Origin: Acidovorax kalamii
GTDB taxonomy: Bacteria > Pseudomonadota > Gammaproteobacteria > Burkholderiales > Burkholderiaceae_C
Assembly (NCBI RefSeq): GCF_002245625.1
Contig: NZ_NOIG01000001.1
Coordinates: forward strand, 310,001 to 374,000
Length of the DNA stretch: 64,000 nucleotides
Direction: 5' to 3'
Shown: positions 20,171-31,093 of the stretch, piece by piece
Numbering within the stretch: the stretch's first letter is position 1
How the letters are laid out: each line of letters starts with the position of its first letter
Notes under the pieces: generated by a model
Seen by the model: the letters and a program-made list of their open reading frames with translations, nothing else
Told to the model about the DNA's origin: nothing
The model's database searches: none
Made by a program: the position numbers and the translations under genes

Positions 20171-22303
20171 ATGGTTGAAATCGAACTCGACGGGCAGAAA
20201 GTAGAAGTCGCTGAAGGCTGCATGGTGATGCATGCTGCCGAAAAAGCTGGCACCTACATTCCCCATTTCTGTTACCACAAGAAGCTTTCCATCGCCGCCA
20301 ACTGCCGCATGTGCCTGGTGGATGTGGAAAAGGCTCCCAAGCCCATGCCCGCCTGCGCCACGCCGGTGACGCAAGGCATGATCGTGCGCACCAAGAGCGA
20401 CAAGGCCATCAAGGCCCAGCAGTCGGTCATGGAGTTTCTGCTGATCAACCACCCGCTGGACTGCCCCATCTGCGATCAGGGCGGTGAGTGCCAGCTGCAG
20501 GATTTGGCCGTGGGCTATGGCGGCTCTTCTTCGCGCTATGAAGAAGAAAAGCGTGTGGTGCCTGTCAAGGATGTGGGCCCGCTGATTTCCATGCAGGAAA
20601 TGAGCCGCTGCATTCACTGCACCCGCTGCGTGCGTTTCGGCCAGGAAGTGGCCGGCGTCATGGAGTTGGGCATGATCCACCGCGGCGAGCATTCCGAGAT
20701 CACGACGGTTACGGGTGATACGGTGGACTCCGAGCTGTCGGGCAACATGATCGACATCTGCCCTGTGGGTGCCCTGACCAGCAAGCCGTTCCGCTACAGC
20801 GCCCGCACCTGGGAGTTGTCGCGCCGCCGTTCGGTGAGCCCGCATGATTCGACCGGTGCCAACCTGATTGTCCAGGTCAAGAACCACAAGGTCATGCGCG
20901 TGGTGCCCCTGGAAAACGAAGCTGTCAACGAGTGCTGGATTGCCGACCGCGACCGTTTCTCCTACGAAGCGCTCAACAGCGACGACCGCCTGACCCAGCC
21001 CATGCTCAAGCAGGGTGGGGTGTGGAAGGAAGTCGATTGGCGGACCGCGCTGGAATACGTGGCCAATGGCCTGAAGAACATCAAGAACGACCACGGCGCC
21101 AGCAGCATCGGTGCGTTGGTCAGCCCGCACAGCACCGTGGAAGAGCTGTACCTCGCCTCCGCGCTGGTGCGTGGCATCGGCAGTGACAACATTGACTACC
21201 GCCTGCGCAACGCCGAGTTCGCTGCACCCGAAGGTATCCGCTGGCTGGGCACGTCCATCGCCTCCCTGTCCACGCTGCAACGCGTGCTGGTGGTGGGCTC
21301 GAATCTGCGCAAGGACCATCCGCTGTTTGCCCAGCGCATTCGCCAGGCTGCACGCCACGGCTGCCTGGTCAGCGCCATCGCATCGGTGGCCCAGGACTGG
21401 GCCATGCCCGTGCAATCCTTCGTGGCGCAAGGCGCTGCGGAATGGATGCAGACGCTGGGCGGTATTGCGTCCGCAGTGGCCCAGGAGAAAGGCATTGCTG
21501 CGCCCCAAGGCGCGACTGCTGCCAGCGAGGCTGCCCAAGCCATCGCCCGCTCTTTGCTGGGCGGCGAGCGCAAGGCTGTGCTGCTGGGCAATGCCGCTGC
21601 ACACCATGCACAGGCCAGCCAGCTGCTGGCGCTTGCCAACTGGATCGGTGAGAACACTGGCGCGAGCGTGGGTTACCTCACGGAAGCCGCCAACACGGTG
21701 GGTGCGCAGTTTGCGGGCGCTCACCCTGTCAATGGCGGTCTGAATGCGGCTCAAATGCTCTCCGGTGGTTTGAAGGCGGCAGTGCTGCTGAACACAGAGC
21801 CAGTCCATGACTCGGCTGCGGGTGCGCAGGCTGCCACTGCCCTGTCTGGTGCAGAGATGGTGGTCACGTTGAGCCCCTTCAAGGCCAACATGGAGTTCAG
21901 TGACGTTCTGTTGCCAATTGCTCCGTTCACGGAAACCTCGGGCAGCTTCGTCAATGCCGAAGGCCGCCTGCAAAGCTTCCATGCCGTGGTGCGTCCCCTG
22001 GGTGATACCCGCCCTGCGTGGAAGGTCCTGCGCGTGCTGGCCAATCTGCTGGGCGTGCCGGGCTTCGACTTCGAAACCTCGCAGGACGTGCTGGCCCGCG
22101 CCACCAATGCCCCAGCGGGCACGGTCACACAAGTACCGGCCGCGCAGCTGTCGAATGCTGTGAAGGCAATGCCTGCGGCCACGGCCGCTGCTGGCGAACC
22201 CGTGGTGGCTTCCATCTATCAACTGGACGGCCTGGTGCGCCGTTCCACGTCGCTGCAGCTCACTGCCGACGCGCGCATGGCACGTGAAGGAGTGGCCGCA
22301 TGA
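20171..22303 (+). CDS. nuoG: NADH-quinone oxidoreductase subunit G
   Basis: NuoG is the largest peripheral-arm subunit and carries several clusters. The 2Fe-2S ligands are CRMCLVD and PACATPV near residues 46-66. The His-Cys cluster motif is [18 protein letters not shown] near residue 95. A further 4Fe-4S set is CIHCTRC near residue 149 with [12 protein letters not shown]. The C-terminal half is a molybdopterin-oxidoreductase-like domain that is catalytically inactive in the family. The length is 710 residues. Its stop overlaps the nuoH ATG. Confidence 0.96.
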   Translation: MVEIELDGQKVEVAEGCMVMHAAEKAGTYIPHFCYHKKLSIAANCRMCLVDVEKAPKPMPACATPVTQGMIVRTKSDKAIKAQQSVMEFLLINHPLDCPICDQGGECQLQDLAVGYGGSSSRYEEEKRVVPVKDVGPLISMQEMSRCIHCTRCVRFGQEVAGVMELGMIHRGEHSEITTVTGDTVDSELSGNMIDICPVGALTSKPFRYSARTWELSRRRSVSPHDSTGANLIVQVKNHKVMRVVPLENEAVNECWIADRDRFSYEALNSDDRLTQPMLKQGGVWKEVDWRTALEYVANGLKNIKNDHGASSIGALVSPHSTVEELYLASALVRGIGSDNIDYRLRNAEFAAPEGIRWLGTSIASLSTLQRVLVVGSNLRKDHPLFAQRIRQAARHGCLVSAIASVAQDWAMPVQSFVAQGAAEWMQTLGGIASAVAQEKGIAAPQGATAASEAAQAIARSLLGGERKAVLLGNAAAHHAQASQLLALANWIGENTGASVGYLTEAANTVGAQFAGAHPVNGGLNAAQMLSGGLKAAVLLNTEPVHDSAAGAQAATALSGAEMVVTLSPFKANMEFSDVLLPIAPFTETSGSFVNAEGRLQSFHAVVRPLGDTRPAWKVLRVLANLLGVPGFDFETSQDVLARATNAPAGTVTQVPAAQLSNAVKAMPAATAAAGEPVVASIYQLDGLVRRSTSLQLTADARMAREGVAA

Positions 22304-23382
22304 TCGACGCGATCTACAACGCGGGCCTGAACCTGCTCTCCTTTGGCTGGTGGACCGGCATCGTCTGGCCGGTGCTCTGGATCCTTATCAAGATCGTCTG
22401 CATCCTGGCGCCCCTGATGGGTGCAGTGGCCTACCTCACCTTGTGGGAACGCAAGCTGCTGGGCTTCATGCAAGTGCGCCACGGCCCCAACCGCGTGGGT
22501 CCCATGGGTCTGCTGCAGCCGATTGCCGACGCGCTGAAGCTGCTGACCAAGGAGATCATCCAGCCGACCGCTGCGAGCAAGGGTCTGTTCGTGTTGGGCC
22601 CTGTCATGGCCATCATGCCGGCGCTGGCCGCATGGGTAGCGATTCCCTTTGGTCCCGATGTGGCGCTGGCCAATGTCAACGCCGGCCTGCTGCTGGTGAT
22701 GGCGATCACCTCCATCGAGGTGTACGGCGTGATCATTGCTGGCTGGGCATCAAACTCGAAGTACGCCTTCCTGGGCGCACTGCGCGCTTCGGCCCAGATG
22801 GTGAGCTATGAAATCGCCATGGGGTTCTGCTTCCTGGTGGTCATCATGGTCTCGGGCAGCATGAACCTGACCGAGATCGTCATGTCGCAGGCCAAGGGCA
22901 TGGCGGCTGACAAGGGCCTGACCTTCCTGTCCTGGAACTGGCTGCCCCTGCTGCCCATCTTCCTGGTGTACCTGATCTCCGGCGTGGCCGAGACCAACCG
23001 CCACCCCTTTGACGTGGTCGAAGGTGAAGCCGAAATCGTGGCCGGCCACATGGTCGAGTATTCGGGCATGGGGTTCGCGATCTTCTTCCTGGCCGAATAC
23101 GCCAGCATGTGGCTCGTGTCCATTCTGGCCGCGCTCATGTTCCTGGGCGGCTGGCTGTCGCCCATCGACAGCGCGTTGTTCAACTGGATTCCCGGTTGGA
23201 TCTGGCTGGGTCTCAAGACCTTCCTCGTGGTGTCCATGTTCATCTGGATCCGCGCCACATTCCCACGCTTCCGTTATGACCAGATCATGCGTCTGGGCTG
23301 GAAGATCTTCATCCCGGTGACGCTGGTGTACCTGCTCTTTGTGGGCGGCTGGCTGCTCTCGCCCTGGAACATCTGGAAATAA
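22300..23382 (+). CDS. nuoH: NADH-quinone oxidoreductase subunit H
   Basis: NuoH is the membrane subunit (ND1) at the quinone chamber that couples redox to proton movement. It has 360 residues and about eight hydrophobic helices. Conserved segments include [18 protein letters not shown] near residue 50, and [19 protein letters not shown] near residue 229 with its acidic loop. The GTP-rich overlap with nuoG (ATGA) implies coupled translation. Confidence 0.96.
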   Translation: MIDAIYNAGLNLLSFGWWTGIVWPVLWILIKIVCILAPLMGAVAYLTLWERKLLGFMQVRHGPNRVGPMGLLQPIADALKLLTKEIIQPTAASKGLFVLGPVMAIMPALAAWVAIPFGPDVALANVNAGLLLVMAITSIEVYGVIIAGWASNSKYAFLGALRASAQMVSYEIAMGFCFLVVIMVSGSMNLTEIVMSQAKGMAADKGLTFLSWNWLPLLPIFLVYLISGVAETNRHPFDVVEGEAEIVAGHMVEYSGMGFAIFFLAEYASMWLVSILAALMFLGGWLSPIDSALFNWIPGWIWLGLKTFLVVSMFIWIRATFPRFRYDQIMRLGWKIFIPVTLVYLLFVGGWLLSPWNIWK

Positions 23383-23397
23383 GCGGGGACATCACAC

Positions 23398-23910
23398 ATG
23401 ACTGCCGTTGTTGCTGCTGCACCTTTTTCGTTCAAAGACTTCTTCAAGAGCTTCATGCTCGTGGAACTGGTCAAGGGCATGGCCCTGACCGGCCGCTACG
23501 CGTTCCGCCGCAAGGTGACCGTGCAGTTCCCCGAAGAGAAGACGCCCCTGTCGCCCCGTTTCCGTGGTCTGCACGCGCTGCGCCGCTATGACAACGGCGA
23601 AGAGCGCTGCATTGCCTGCAAGCTGTGCGAGGCCGTGTGCCCCGCCATGGCCATCACGATTGAATCGGACGTGCGCGCCGATGGTTCGCGCCGTACCACA
23701 CGCTACGACATCGACCTGACCAAGTGCATCTTCTGCGGTTTCTGCGAAGAAAGCTGCCCGGTGGATTCGATCGTCGAAACGCACATCTTCGAGTACCACG
23801 GCGAAAAACGTGGCGACCTGTATTTCACGAAAGACATGCTCCTGGCCGTGGGCGACCGGTACGAAGGTGAAATCGCGGCGGCCAAGGCTGCGGATGCCAA
23901 GTACCGCTGA
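23398..23910 (+). CDS. nuoI: NADH-quinone oxidoreductase subunit I
   Basis: NuoI carries the two 4Fe-4S clusters N6a and N6b that pass electrons to NuoB. The two ferredoxin-type motifs are [16 protein letters not shown] near residue 70 and [16 protein letters not shown] near residue 109. The N-terminus holds the usual amphipathic membrane-surface region [19 protein letters not shown]. The length is 170 residues, and it begins 15 bp after nuoH. Confidence 0.97.
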   Translation: MTAVVAAAPFSFKDFFKSFMLVELVKGMALTGRYAFRRKVTVQFPEEKTPLSPRFRGLHALRRYDNGEERCIACKLCEAVCPAMAITIESDVRADGSRRTTRYDIDLTKCIFCGFCEESCPVDSIVETHIFEYHGEKRGDLYFTKDMLLAVGDRYEGEIAAAKAADAKYR

Positions 23911-23960
23911 GCGGTGCTGAGCGCGGCCTCTTTGCCAGACTTTCTATAAAGACCCGATTC

Positions 23961-24629
23961 ATGGACGCCAAGACCGGTTTCTTCTATCTCTTCTCGGTGG
24001 TGCTGCTGTTTGCAGCCTTCCGGGTGATCACCGCGCGCAATCCCGTGCATGCGGTGCTCTACCTCATCCTTGCCTTTTCGCAGGCTGCCGCTGTGTGGCT
24101 GCTGCTCAAGGCGGAGTTCCTGGCCATCGCCCTGGTGCTGGTGTACCTGGGGGCCGTGATGGTGCTGTTCCTGTTCGTGGTGATGATGTTGGACATCCAC
24201 ATCGATACCGTGCGCAAGGGCTTCTGGAAGCATTTCCCGCTCGCTGCTTTCGTGGGCGCGCTGATCGCCCTGGAAATGGCCGCCGTGCTGATGGGTGGTT
24301 TCCGCGGTATGGACGAGCCCAAGGCAGTTGCCACTGTCGTGGATGCGGCCGGCCAGGTGGTGCCGTACTCCAATACCAAGGAACTGGGCAAGCTTCTGTA
24401 CACCCAGTACCTGTACCCCGTTGAAATCGCGGCCGTGATCCTGTTGGTGGCCATGATCGCTGCCATTGCACTGACCCTGCGCCAGCGCAAGGACAGCAAG
24501 GCCATCAATCCTTCGTTGCAGATCCGGGTTCGCGCCAGCGATCGCCTGGAAGTCGTGAAGGTGGCTGCCACCCAGAAGGCGCAGCCCGAGGTGCCCGCCG
24601 AACCCGCCGCCGAGGAGAAAAAAGCATGA
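23961..24629 (+). CDS. nuoJ: NADH-quinone oxidoreductase subunit J
   Basis: NuoJ (ND6) is a membrane subunit with five hydrophobic helices. The conserved third helix region reads [20 protein letters not shown], near residue 56, including the pi-bulge area important for coupling. After residue about 180 a polar tail rich in Lys, Glu and Ala extends the protein to 222 residues, longer than in E. coli and probably cytoplasmic. The stop overlaps nuoK by four bases. Confidence 0.95.
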   Translation: MDAKTGFFYLFSVVLLFAAFRVITARNPVHAVLYLILAFSQAAAVWLLLKAEFLAIALVLVYLGAVMVLFLFVVMMLDIHIDTVRKGFWKHFPLAAFVGALIALEMAAVLMGGFRGMDEPKAVATVVDAAGQVVPYSNTKELGKLLYTQYLYPVEIAAVILLVAMIAAIALTLRQRKDSKAINPSLQIRVRASDRLEVVKVAATQKAQPEVPAEPAAEEKKA

Positions 24630-24934
24630 CGCTGACTTTGGGCCACTTTCTCTCTCTGGGCGCGATGCTGTTCGCGCTGGCCGTGATCGGCATCTTCCTG
24701 AACCGCAAGAACCTGATCGTGCTGCTGATGGCGATCGAGTTGATGCTGCTGGCAGTGAACATGAACTTCGTGGCGTTCTCGTACTACCTGGGCGACATGC
24801 ACGGGCAGGTGTTCGTGTTCTTCATCCTGACCGTGGCGGCCGCAGAGTCGGCCATTGGCCTCGCGATCCTGGTGCTGCTGTTCCGCAACAAGTCCAGCAT
24901 CAACGCGGAAGACCTCAACACCCTCAAGGGCTGA
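24626..24934 (+). CDS. nuoK: NADH-quinone oxidoreductase subunit K
   Basis: NuoK (ND4L) is a three-helix membrane subunit with key Glu residues in the proton path. The first conserved Glu is in [17 protein letters not shown] near residue 36 and the second is in [18 protein letters not shown] near residue 72. The length of 102 residues is standard. It starts inside the nuoJ stop region (ATGA). Confidence 0.97.
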   Translation: MTLTLGHFLSLGAMLFALAVIGIFLNRKNLIVLLMAIELMLLAVNMNFVAFSYYLGDMHGQVFVFFILTVAAAESAIGLAILVLLFRNKSSINAEDLNTLKG

Positions 24935-24965
24935 TGAGCCACCCGTATTCCCAAGGTTCTCAAGA

Positions 24966-27011
24966 ATGAGTCAAACCCTCTCCGCTTCAACGCTCCTGGC
25001 CGTGCCACTGGCTCCGCTGGCGGGCGCTCTGCTGGCCGGTATCTTCGGCACAACCTTTGGTGGTAACTGGATTGGTCGCCGCCTGAGCCACACGCTGACG
25101 ATCCTTGGCGTGCTTGTCGCTTTCATTCTCTCGGCCATGACGCTCAAGAGCGTGGCCGTGGATGGCGCCCGTTTCAACGAGACGCTCTACACCTGGATGG
25201 TGGTGGGTGGCTTGAAGATGGAAGTGGGTTTCCTGATCGACAGCCTCACGGCCATGATGATGGTGGTGGTGACCTTTGTGTCGCTGATGGTGCACATCTA
25301 CACCATTGGCTACATGGAAGAGGATGACGGCTACAACCGTTTCTTCGCCTACATCTCGCTGTTCACGTTCTCCATGCTCATGCTGGTCATGAGCAACAAC
25401 CTGCTGCAGCTGTTCTTCGGCTGGGAAGCTGTGGGCCTGGTGTCCTACCTGCTGATCGGCTTCTGGTTCAACAAGCCCACGGCGATCTTCGCCAACATGA
25501 AGGCGTTCCTGGTCAACCGTGTGGGCGACTTCGGTTTCATCCTGGGCATTGGCCTGATCGCTGCCTACACCGGCACTTTGAACTACAGCGAAATCTTCGC
25601 CAAGTCCGGCGAACTCGGCGCCCTGGCATTCCCCGGCACCGACTGGCTGCTGATCACCGTGATCTGCATCTGCCTGTTCATCGGCGCCATGGGCAAGTCC
25701 GCCCAGTTCCCGCTGCACGTGTGGCTGCCCGACTCGATGGAAGGCCCGACCCCCATCTCGGCACTGATCCACGCGGCCACCATGGTGACTGCCGGCATCT
25801 TCATGGTGTCGCGCATGTCGCCGCTGTTCGAACTGTCGGACACCGCGCTCAACTTCATCCTGATCATCGGCGCCATCACTGCGCTGTTCATGGGCTTCCT
25901 GGGCATCATCCAGAACGACATCAAGCGAGTGGTGGCCTACTCCACGCTGTCGCAGCTGGGATATATGACCGTGGCACTGGGCGCTTCGGCCTACTCGGTC
26001 GCGGTGTTCCACCTGATGACCCACGCGTTCTTCAAGGCGCTGCTGTTCCTGGGTGCCGGCTCGGTCATCATGGGCATGCACCACAACCAGGACATCCGCT
26101 GGATGGGCGGCGTGCGCAAGTACATGCCCATCACCTGGATCACCTCGCTGCTGGGTTCGCTGGCGCTGATCGGCACGCCTTTGTTTGCGGGTTTCTACTC
26201 CAAGGACAGCATCATTGAGGCGGTCCATTTCAGCCAGTTGCCTGGCGCTGGTTTCGCGCACTTTGCCGTGCTGGCAGGCGTGTTCATCACGGCGTTCTAT
26301 TCGTTCCGCATGTACTTCCTGGTCTTCCATGGCAAGGAGCGTTACGACCAGAACCCCGACGCGCACCACGACGACCACCATGGCCACGGCCACGATGACC
26401 ACCACGAACCCCATGAGTCGCCCTGGGTGGTGACCGTGCCGTTGATCCTGCTGGCCATTCCCTCGGTGGTGGTGGGCTTCATGTTCATCCAGCCCATGCT
26501 GTTTGGCGATTTCTTCAAGGATGTGATCTTTGTGGACGCGGCCAAGCACCCCGCGATGGCGAAGCTCGCAGAAATCTTCCACGGCCCCGTGGCGATGGCG
26601 GCGCACGGCCTGCAGACGGCACCGTTCTGGCTGGCGCTGGCGGGTGTGGCGGCTTCGTACTACATGTACATGGTCAACCCTGCGCTGCCTGCGGCCCTCA
26701 AGCGTTTCTTCGAGTCGATCAAGGTCTACCAGCTGCTTGAAAACAAGTACGGCATGGACTGGTTCAACGAAAACATCCTGGCCCGTGGCGCCCGCCTGTT
26801 GGGCGTGGGGCTGTGGAAGGGTGGTGATCAGGCAGTGATCGATGGTGCCCTGGTGAACGGCTCCTGGAAGGTCGTGCGGGGTGTGGCTGGCGTCGTGCGC
26901 TGGGTGCAGTCTGGCTTCATCTTCCACTACGCGCTGGTGATGATTCTGGGTGTCTTCGCTCTGATGACCTGGTTCGTCTGGGGCGACACGTTCCTGCAGC
27001 TCATCAAATAA
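24966..27011 (+). CDS. nuoL: NADH-quinone oxidoreductase subunit L
   Basis: NuoL (ND5) is the distal antiporter-like subunit with a long lateral helix. The protein has 681 residues with many hydrophobic helices. The proton-channel region contains LFFGWEAVGLVSYLLIG near residue 153 with its conserved Glu, and KSAQFPLHVWLPDSMEGPTP near residue 244 with Lys and His. A His-rich loop (HHDDHHGHGHDDHHEPH) lies near residues 467-483, between two membrane helices. The start at 24966 was chosen because the longer frame overlaps nuoK without homology. Confidence 0.96.
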   Translation: MSQTLSASTLLAVPLAPLAGALLAGIFGTTFGGNWIGRRLSHTLTILGVLVAFILSAMTLKSVAVDGARFNETLYTWMVVGGLKMEVGFLIDSLTAMMMVVVTFVSLMVHIYTIGYMEEDDGYNRFFAYISLFTFSMLMLVMSNNLLQLFFGWEAVGLVSYLLIGFWFNKPTAIFANMKAFLVNRVGDFGFILGIGLIAAYTGTLNYSEIFAKSGELGALAFPGTDWLLITVICICLFIGAMGKSAQFPLHVWLPDSMEGPTPISALIHAATMVTAGIFMVSRMSPLFELSDTALNFILIIGAITALFMGFLGIIQNDIKRVVAYSTLSQLGYMTVALGASAYSVAVFHLMTHAFFKALLFLGAGSVIMGMHHNQDIRWMGGVRKYMPITWITSLLGSLALIGTPLFAGFYSKDSIIEAVHFSQLPGAGFAHFAVLAGVFITAFYSFRMYFLVFHGKERYDQNPDAHHDDHHGHGHDDHHEPHESPWVVTVPLILLAIPSVVVGFMFIQPMLFGDFFKDVIFVDAAKHPAMAKLAEIFHGPVAMAAHGLQTAPFWLALAGVAASYYMYMVNPALPAALKRFFESIKVYQLLENKYGMDWFNENILARGARLLGVGLWKGGDQAVIDGALVNGSWKVVRGVAGVVRWVQSGFIFHYALVMILGVFALMTWFVWGDTFLQLIK

Positions 27012-27023
27012 GGAAAACAACAA

Positions 27024-28499
27024 ATGGGTCTGTTGAGTCTTGCAATCTGGACACCGATTGCCTTCGGTGTGCTGCTGCTTGCCATTGGGCGGGATGAGCA
27101 CGCACGAGCCGTGCGCTGGTTGGCCTTGCTGGGGGCGCTGCTGGGTTTCCTGGTCACGCTGCCTTTGTACGACGGCTTCAAGCTCGGCACTGCAGCGATG
27201 CAGTTTGTCGAGAAGGCCTCGTGGATTGAGCGCTTCAATGTGCACTACCACCTGGGCGTGGACGGCATCTCGTTCTGGTTCGTACCGCTCACCGCCTTCA
27301 TCACGGTGATCGTGGTGATCGCCTCGTGGGAGGCCATCACCGAGCGCGTCAACCAGTACATGGGTGCGTTCCTGATCCTGTCGGGTCTGATGATCGGCGT
27401 GTTCAGCGCGCTCGATGGCATCCTGTTCTACGTATTCTTTGAAGCCACGCTGATCCCGATGTACCTGATCATCGGCATCTGGGGCGGCCCCAACAAGATC
27501 TACGCGGCGTTCAAGTTCTTCCTGTACACGCTGCTCGGCTCGCTGCTGATGCTGATCGCGCTGATCTACCTGTACAACCAGTCGGGCGGCAGCTTCGACA
27601 TCGCCACCTGGCACCAGCTGCCCCTGAGCCGCCGCGCGCAGACCATGCTGTTCTTCGCGTTCTTCGCTGCGTTTGCCGTGAAGGTGCCCATGTGGCCGGT
27701 GCACACCTGGCTGCCCGACGTGCACGTGGAAGCACCTACTGGTGGTTCCGCCGTGCTGGCGGCCATCATGCTCAAGCTGGGTGCCTACGGCTTCCTGCGC
27801 TTCTCCATGCCCATCGCCCCCGATGCGTCGCGCGAGTGGGCCTGGCTGATGATCGCGCTGTCGCTGATCGCCGTGATCTATGTGGGCTTGGTGGCTATGG
27901 TCCAGAAGGACATGAAGAAGCTGGTGGCCTACTCGTCCGTGGCCCACATGGGTTTCGTGACCCTGGGCTTCTTCATCTTCAACGATCTGGGTGTGTCTGG
28001 CGGCCTGGTGCAGATGATTGCCCACGGTTTTGTGTCGGGCGCGATGTTCCTGTCCATCGGCGTGCTCTACGACCGTGTGCACTCGCGTGAGATCGCGGCC
28101 TACGGCGGTGTGGTCAACACCATGCCCAACTTCACGGCGTTTGCGCTGCTGTTCGCCATGGCCAACTGTGGCCTGCCGGGCACCGCGGGCTTCGTGGGCG
28201 AGTGGATGGTGATCCTGGGTGCGACCAAGGCCAACTTCTGGATCGGCCTGGCGTCGGCCACGGCGCTGATTTTCGGTGCGGCCTACACCCTGTGGATGTT
28301 CAAGCGCGTGTACCTGGGCCCCGCGGCCAACGACCACGTCAAGGAACTCACCGACATCAATAGCCGCGAGTTCCTGGTGATGTCGCTGCTGGCGATTGCC
28401 GTGCTGGCCATGGGCCTGTATCCACGCCCCTTCACGGACGTGATGGACACCTCGGTCGCGGAATTGCTCAAGCATGTCGCACTGACCAAGCTGAACTGA
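27024..28499 (+). CDS. nuoM: NADH-quinone oxidoreductase subunit M
   Basis: NuoM (ND4) is an antiporter-like proton-pumping subunit. It has 491 residues and about 14 hydrophobic helices. The conserved Glu lies in FYVFFEATLIPMYLIIG near residue 142. The Lys/His channel segment is FAVKVPMWPVHTWLPDVHVE near residue 220. A second Lys is in VQKDMKKLVAYSSVAHMG near residue 300. It starts 12 bp after nuoL, with AAGGA upstream. Confidence 0.97.
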   Translation: MGLLSLAIWTPIAFGVLLLAIGRDEHARAVRWLALLGALLGFLVTLPLYDGFKLGTAAMQFVEKASWIERFNVHYHLGVDGISFWFVPLTAFITVIVVIASWEAITERVNQYMGAFLILSGLMIGVFSALDGILFYVFFEATLIPMYLIIGIWGGPNKIYAAFKFFLYTLLGSLLMLIALIYLYNQSGGSFDIATWHQLPLSRRAQTMLFFAFFAAFAVKVPMWPVHTWLPDVHVEAPTGGSAVLAAIMLKLGAYGFLRFSMPIAPDASREWAWLMIALSLIAVIYVGLVAMVQKDMKKLVAYSSVAHMGFVTLGFFIFNDLGVSGGLVQMIAHGFVSGAMFLSIGVLYDRVHSREIAAYGGVVNTMPNFTAFALLFAMANCGLPGTAGFVGEWMVILGATKANFWIGLASATALIFGAAYTLWMFKRVYLGPAANDHVKELTDINSREFLVMSLLAIAVLAMGLYPRPFTDVMDTSVAELLKHVALTKLN

Positions 28500-28523
28500 C
28501 CAGACTGAACTGAGAGATTCGAG

Positions 28524-30017
28524 ATGATTGACAACATCAGCTGGCTCGCGATTTACCCCGAAATCGTGCTGTTGACCATGGCCTGCGTCATTGCGCTGGT
28601 CGATCTGGGGGTCCACAGCGCCCGCCGCACCGGCACCTATGTGCTGACCATGCTCACGCTGGCCGTGGTGGCGGCCCTGCAGGCCATGTATGCCAGCAGC
28701 GGCAACACCTTCTATGGCTTTGGCAACATGGTGGTGAGCGACGCCATGGGCAACTGGCTCAAGTGCTTCGCCACTGTGGCCATGATGGTCACGCTGGTCT
28801 ACAGCCGCCCCTACGCGGCCGACCGCGACATGATGCGCGGCGGCGAAATGTTCACGCTGTCGATGTTTGCCTTGCTGGGCATGTTCATCATGATCTCCGG
28901 CAACAACTTCCTGGTGATCTACCTGGGCCTGGAACTGCTCACCCTGTCCAGCTACGCCCTGGTGGCTCTGCGCCGCGACAACGCCACGGCCACTGAAGCC
29001 GCGATGAAGTACTTCGTGCTTGGCGCCATGGCCAGCGGTTTTCTGCTGTACGGCCTGTCCATGGTCTACGGTGCCACGGGTTCGCTCGACATCGGCCAGG
29101 TGTTCAAGTCCGTCAACTCCGGCCAGATCAAGCACCAGGTGCTGGTGTTCGGCCTCGTGTTTGTGGTGGCGGGGCTGGCCTTCAAGCTGGGTGTGGTGCC
29201 TTTCCACATGTGGATCCCCGACGTGTACCAGGGCGCTCCCACGGCCATCACGCTGATGATCGGCGGCGCGCCCAAGCTCGCAGCCTTTGCCATCACCATC
29301 CGCCTGCTGGTGGATGGCCTGCTGCCCCTGGCGATCGACTGGCAACAGATGCTGGCGGTGCTGGCCATTGGCTCGCTGCTGGTGGGTAACCTGGCCGCCA
29401 TTGCGCAGACCAACCTCAAGCGCATGCTGGCGTACTCGACCATTTCGCAAATGGGTTTTGTGTTGCTGGGCCTGATGTCCGGCGTCATCAACGGCAACGT
29501 GGATGCCACGGCGGTCGAAAACGCCTACAGCGCGTCCATGTTCTACGTGGTGACCTATGTGCTGACCACGCTGGCCGCGTTTGGCGTGATCCTGCTGCTG
29601 GCGCGTGAAGGCTTCGAGAGCGAAGAGATCTCCGACTTCGCGGGCCTGAACCAGCGCAGCCCGCTGTACGCGGGTGTGATGGCGGTGTGCCTGTTCTCCA
29701 TGGCCGGTATCCCGCCCATGGTGGGCTTCTACGCCAAGCTGTCGGTGCTGCAGGCGCTGGTTGCCTCGGGCCAGGGCCTGTACATCGCGATGGCCGTGTT
29801 CGCCGTCATCATGTCGCTGATCGGCGCCTTCTACTACCTGCGCGTGGTCAAGGTCATGTATTTCGATGCGCCGCTGACGGCCACCAACGTGTCTGCCCCA
29901 GTGGACGTGCGCGTGGTGCTGACCATCAACGGTGCCCTGGTGCTGGGCTTGGGCCTGCTGCCGGGTGGCCTGATGGCCCTGTGTGCGGACGCCGTGGTGC
30001 GTGCGCTGGCGACCTGA
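28524..30017 (+). CDS. nuoN: NADH-quinone oxidoreductase subunit N
   Basis: NuoN (ND2) is the third antiporter-like subunit and closes the 14-gene operon. It has 497 residues with about 14 hydrophobic helices. The conserved Glu lies in [20 protein letters not shown] near residue 138. Channel Lys residues are in [20 protein letters not shown] near residue 160 and in [21 protein letters not shown] near residue 223 (quoted in part: [14 protein letters not shown]). [15 protein letters not shown] follows. Confidence 0.97.
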   Translation: MIDNISWLAIYPEIVLLTMACVIALVDLGVHSARRTGTYVLTMLTLAVVAALQAMYASSGNTFYGFGNMVVSDAMGNWLKCFATVAMMVTLVYSRPYAADRDMMRGGEMFTLSMFALLGMFIMISGNNFLVIYLGLELLTLSSYALVALRRDNATATEAAMKYFVLGAMASGFLLYGLSMVYGATGSLDIGQVFKSVNSGQIKHQVLVFGLVFVVAGLAFKLGVVPFHMWIPDVYQGAPTAITLMIGGAPKLAAFAITIRLLVDGLLPLAIDWQQMLAVLAIGSLLVGNLAAIAQTNLKRMLAYSTISQMGFVLLGLMSGVINGNVDATAVENAYSASMFYVVTYVLTTLAAFGVILLLAREGFESEEISDFAGLNQRSPLYAGVMAVCLFSMAGIPPMVGFYAKLSVLQALVASGQGLYIAMAVFAVIMSLIGAFYYLRVVKVMYFDAPLTATNVSAPVDVRVVLTINGALVLGLGLLPGGLMALCADAVVRALAT

Positions 30018-30106
30018 TCCGCAGCGGGTCCCCCATGCTGATGCCGCAGCGGCGCGCTGCCTCTGATTTCTTCGCCGGTCGCTGACCGGCCAGGGCTCGT
30101 TTTTCC

Positions 30107-30415
30107 GTGTCGCTCACCGGATCCGTCTGGCTCATCATCGTGGCGGCCTTCGTGGCCGCCAACCTGCCTTTTGTCAACCAGCGCTGGCTATTGGCCGGGC
30201 CGGTGGCAACCCCCGCCAAGCCCTTGGTGGGACGGCTGCTGGAGCTGGTAGTGCTCTACTTTGTGGTGGGGGCGCTGGCGCTGATGCTGGAGCGCCGTGC
30301 GGGCCAGATCGCGCCCCAGGGCTGGGAGTTCTACGCCATCACCGGCACCATGTTCCTGACCTTTGCCTTTCCTGGTTTTGTCTACCGGTATCTGCTGCGG
30401 CGCCACCACAGCTGA
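30107..30415 (+). CDS. DUF2818 family small membrane protein
   Basis: The 102-residue protein has about three hydrophobic segments: residues 6-20, a middle helix in LLELVVLYFVVGALALML near residue 45, and a C-terminal helix in FLTFAFPGFVYRYLL. The conserved NLPFVNQRWLL and ending FVYRYLLRRHH match what I recall of DUF2818, a family often found directly after nuoN in betaproteobacteria. It starts at a GTG at 30107, 89 bp after nuoN, with no better ATG. A link with complex I is suggested only by position. Confidence 0.8.
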   Translation: MSLTGSVWLIIVAAFVAANLPFVNQRWLLAGPVATPAKPLVGRLLELVVLYFVVGALALMLERRAGQIAPQGWEFYAITGTMFLTFAFPGFVYRYLLRRHHS

Positions 30416-30463
30416 TCTGGCCGAGACTGTTCACCCACGATTGCGTCGCCCACGAGTGTTGCC

Positions 30464-30955
30464 ATGAAGGTGCTCGACCTCCAATGTCGGCAAGGCCATG
30501 TCTTTGAGGGCTGGTTTGGCTCCGAGGACGACTTCCAGAGCCAAAAGCAGCGTGCCCTGGTGCAATGCCCCCTGTGCGGCGACGATCACATTGAAAAGCG
30601 GCTCAGTGCCCCGCGCCTGAATCTGGGCGCCCGCGCGCCTGCGGCTGCCGAGGCCGCCGCGCCAGCGCACCCCACCGCCACGGCGGGCACGCATGGCCCA
30701 AACTCTTCAGAGGCAGCGATGCTGCCCCCCGCCTTGCAGGCCGCCTGGCTGGCGCTGGCCCGCAAAGTGGTGGCCAGCACCGAGGATGTGGGTGAGCGTT
30801 TTGCCCAGGAGGCCCGGCGCATGCACCATGGCGAGGTGGAAGAGCGTGCCATCCGGGGCCAGGCCACGCCCGACGAGGCGGTGCAGCTGCTGGAAGAGGG
30901 CATTGCTGTCATGCCCCTGCCCCTGCCAGTGGCCGCCAAGGAAACCCTGCAATAG
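30464..30955 (+). CDS. DUF1178 family zinc-ribbon-like protein
   Basis: The 163-residue protein begins MKVLDLQCRQGHVFEGWFGS and continues with VQCPLCGDDHIEKRLSAPRLN. This gives a Cys-x3-His ... Cys-x2-Cys arrangement like a zinc ribbon, characteristic of DUF1178. The middle (residues 50-85) is Ala/Pro-rich and low in complexity. The C-terminal half carries the family's EDVGERFAQEARRMHHGE and RAIRGQATPDEAVQLLEEGI. The function is unknown. It lies 48 bp after the DUF2818 gene at the end of the nuo transcription unit. Confidence 0.85.
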   Translation: MKVLDLQCRQGHVFEGWFGSEDDFQSQKQRALVQCPLCGDDHIEKRLSAPRLNLGARAPAAAEAAAPAHPTATAGTHGPNSSEAAMLPPALQAAWLALARKVVASTEDVGERFAQEARRMHHGEVEERAIRGQATPDEAVQLLEEGIAVMPLPLPVAAKETLQ

Positions 30956-30994
30956 GCTTTTCTGCCCTGGGTGGGGATAGGAGGGGCTGAATTC

Positions 30995-31057
30995 TTGGCT
31001 ATTTAGCCCGTTACCGCGCGACCAGTATATGTTGATAGCTATCATTTTGATAGTTTT
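30995..31057 (-). repeat. Palindromic repeat, copy 2 (intergenic, degenerate)
   Basis: Read on the minus strand this copy begins CTATCAAAATGATAGCTATC and ends GGGCTAAATAGCC, matching the flanks of the family. The central palindrome has decayed. It lies between the convergent DUF1178 and ABC exporter genes. Confidence 0.5.
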
Positions 31058-31093
31058 CAATTCTGTATCCACGCCTGACTGCACCTGCCCGCC

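Noticed and set aside
18758..22222. 1154-residue open frame opposite nuoF and nuoG
   Set aside because: Antisense to conserved complex I genes, with low-complexity His/Arg-rich translation and no recognisable motif.
24987..29450. 1487-residue open frame opposite nuoL, nuoM and nuoN
   Set aside because: It is antisense to three genes with clear homology. The composition (His, Gln, Arg-rich, no domains) is what high third-position GC produces on the opposite strand.
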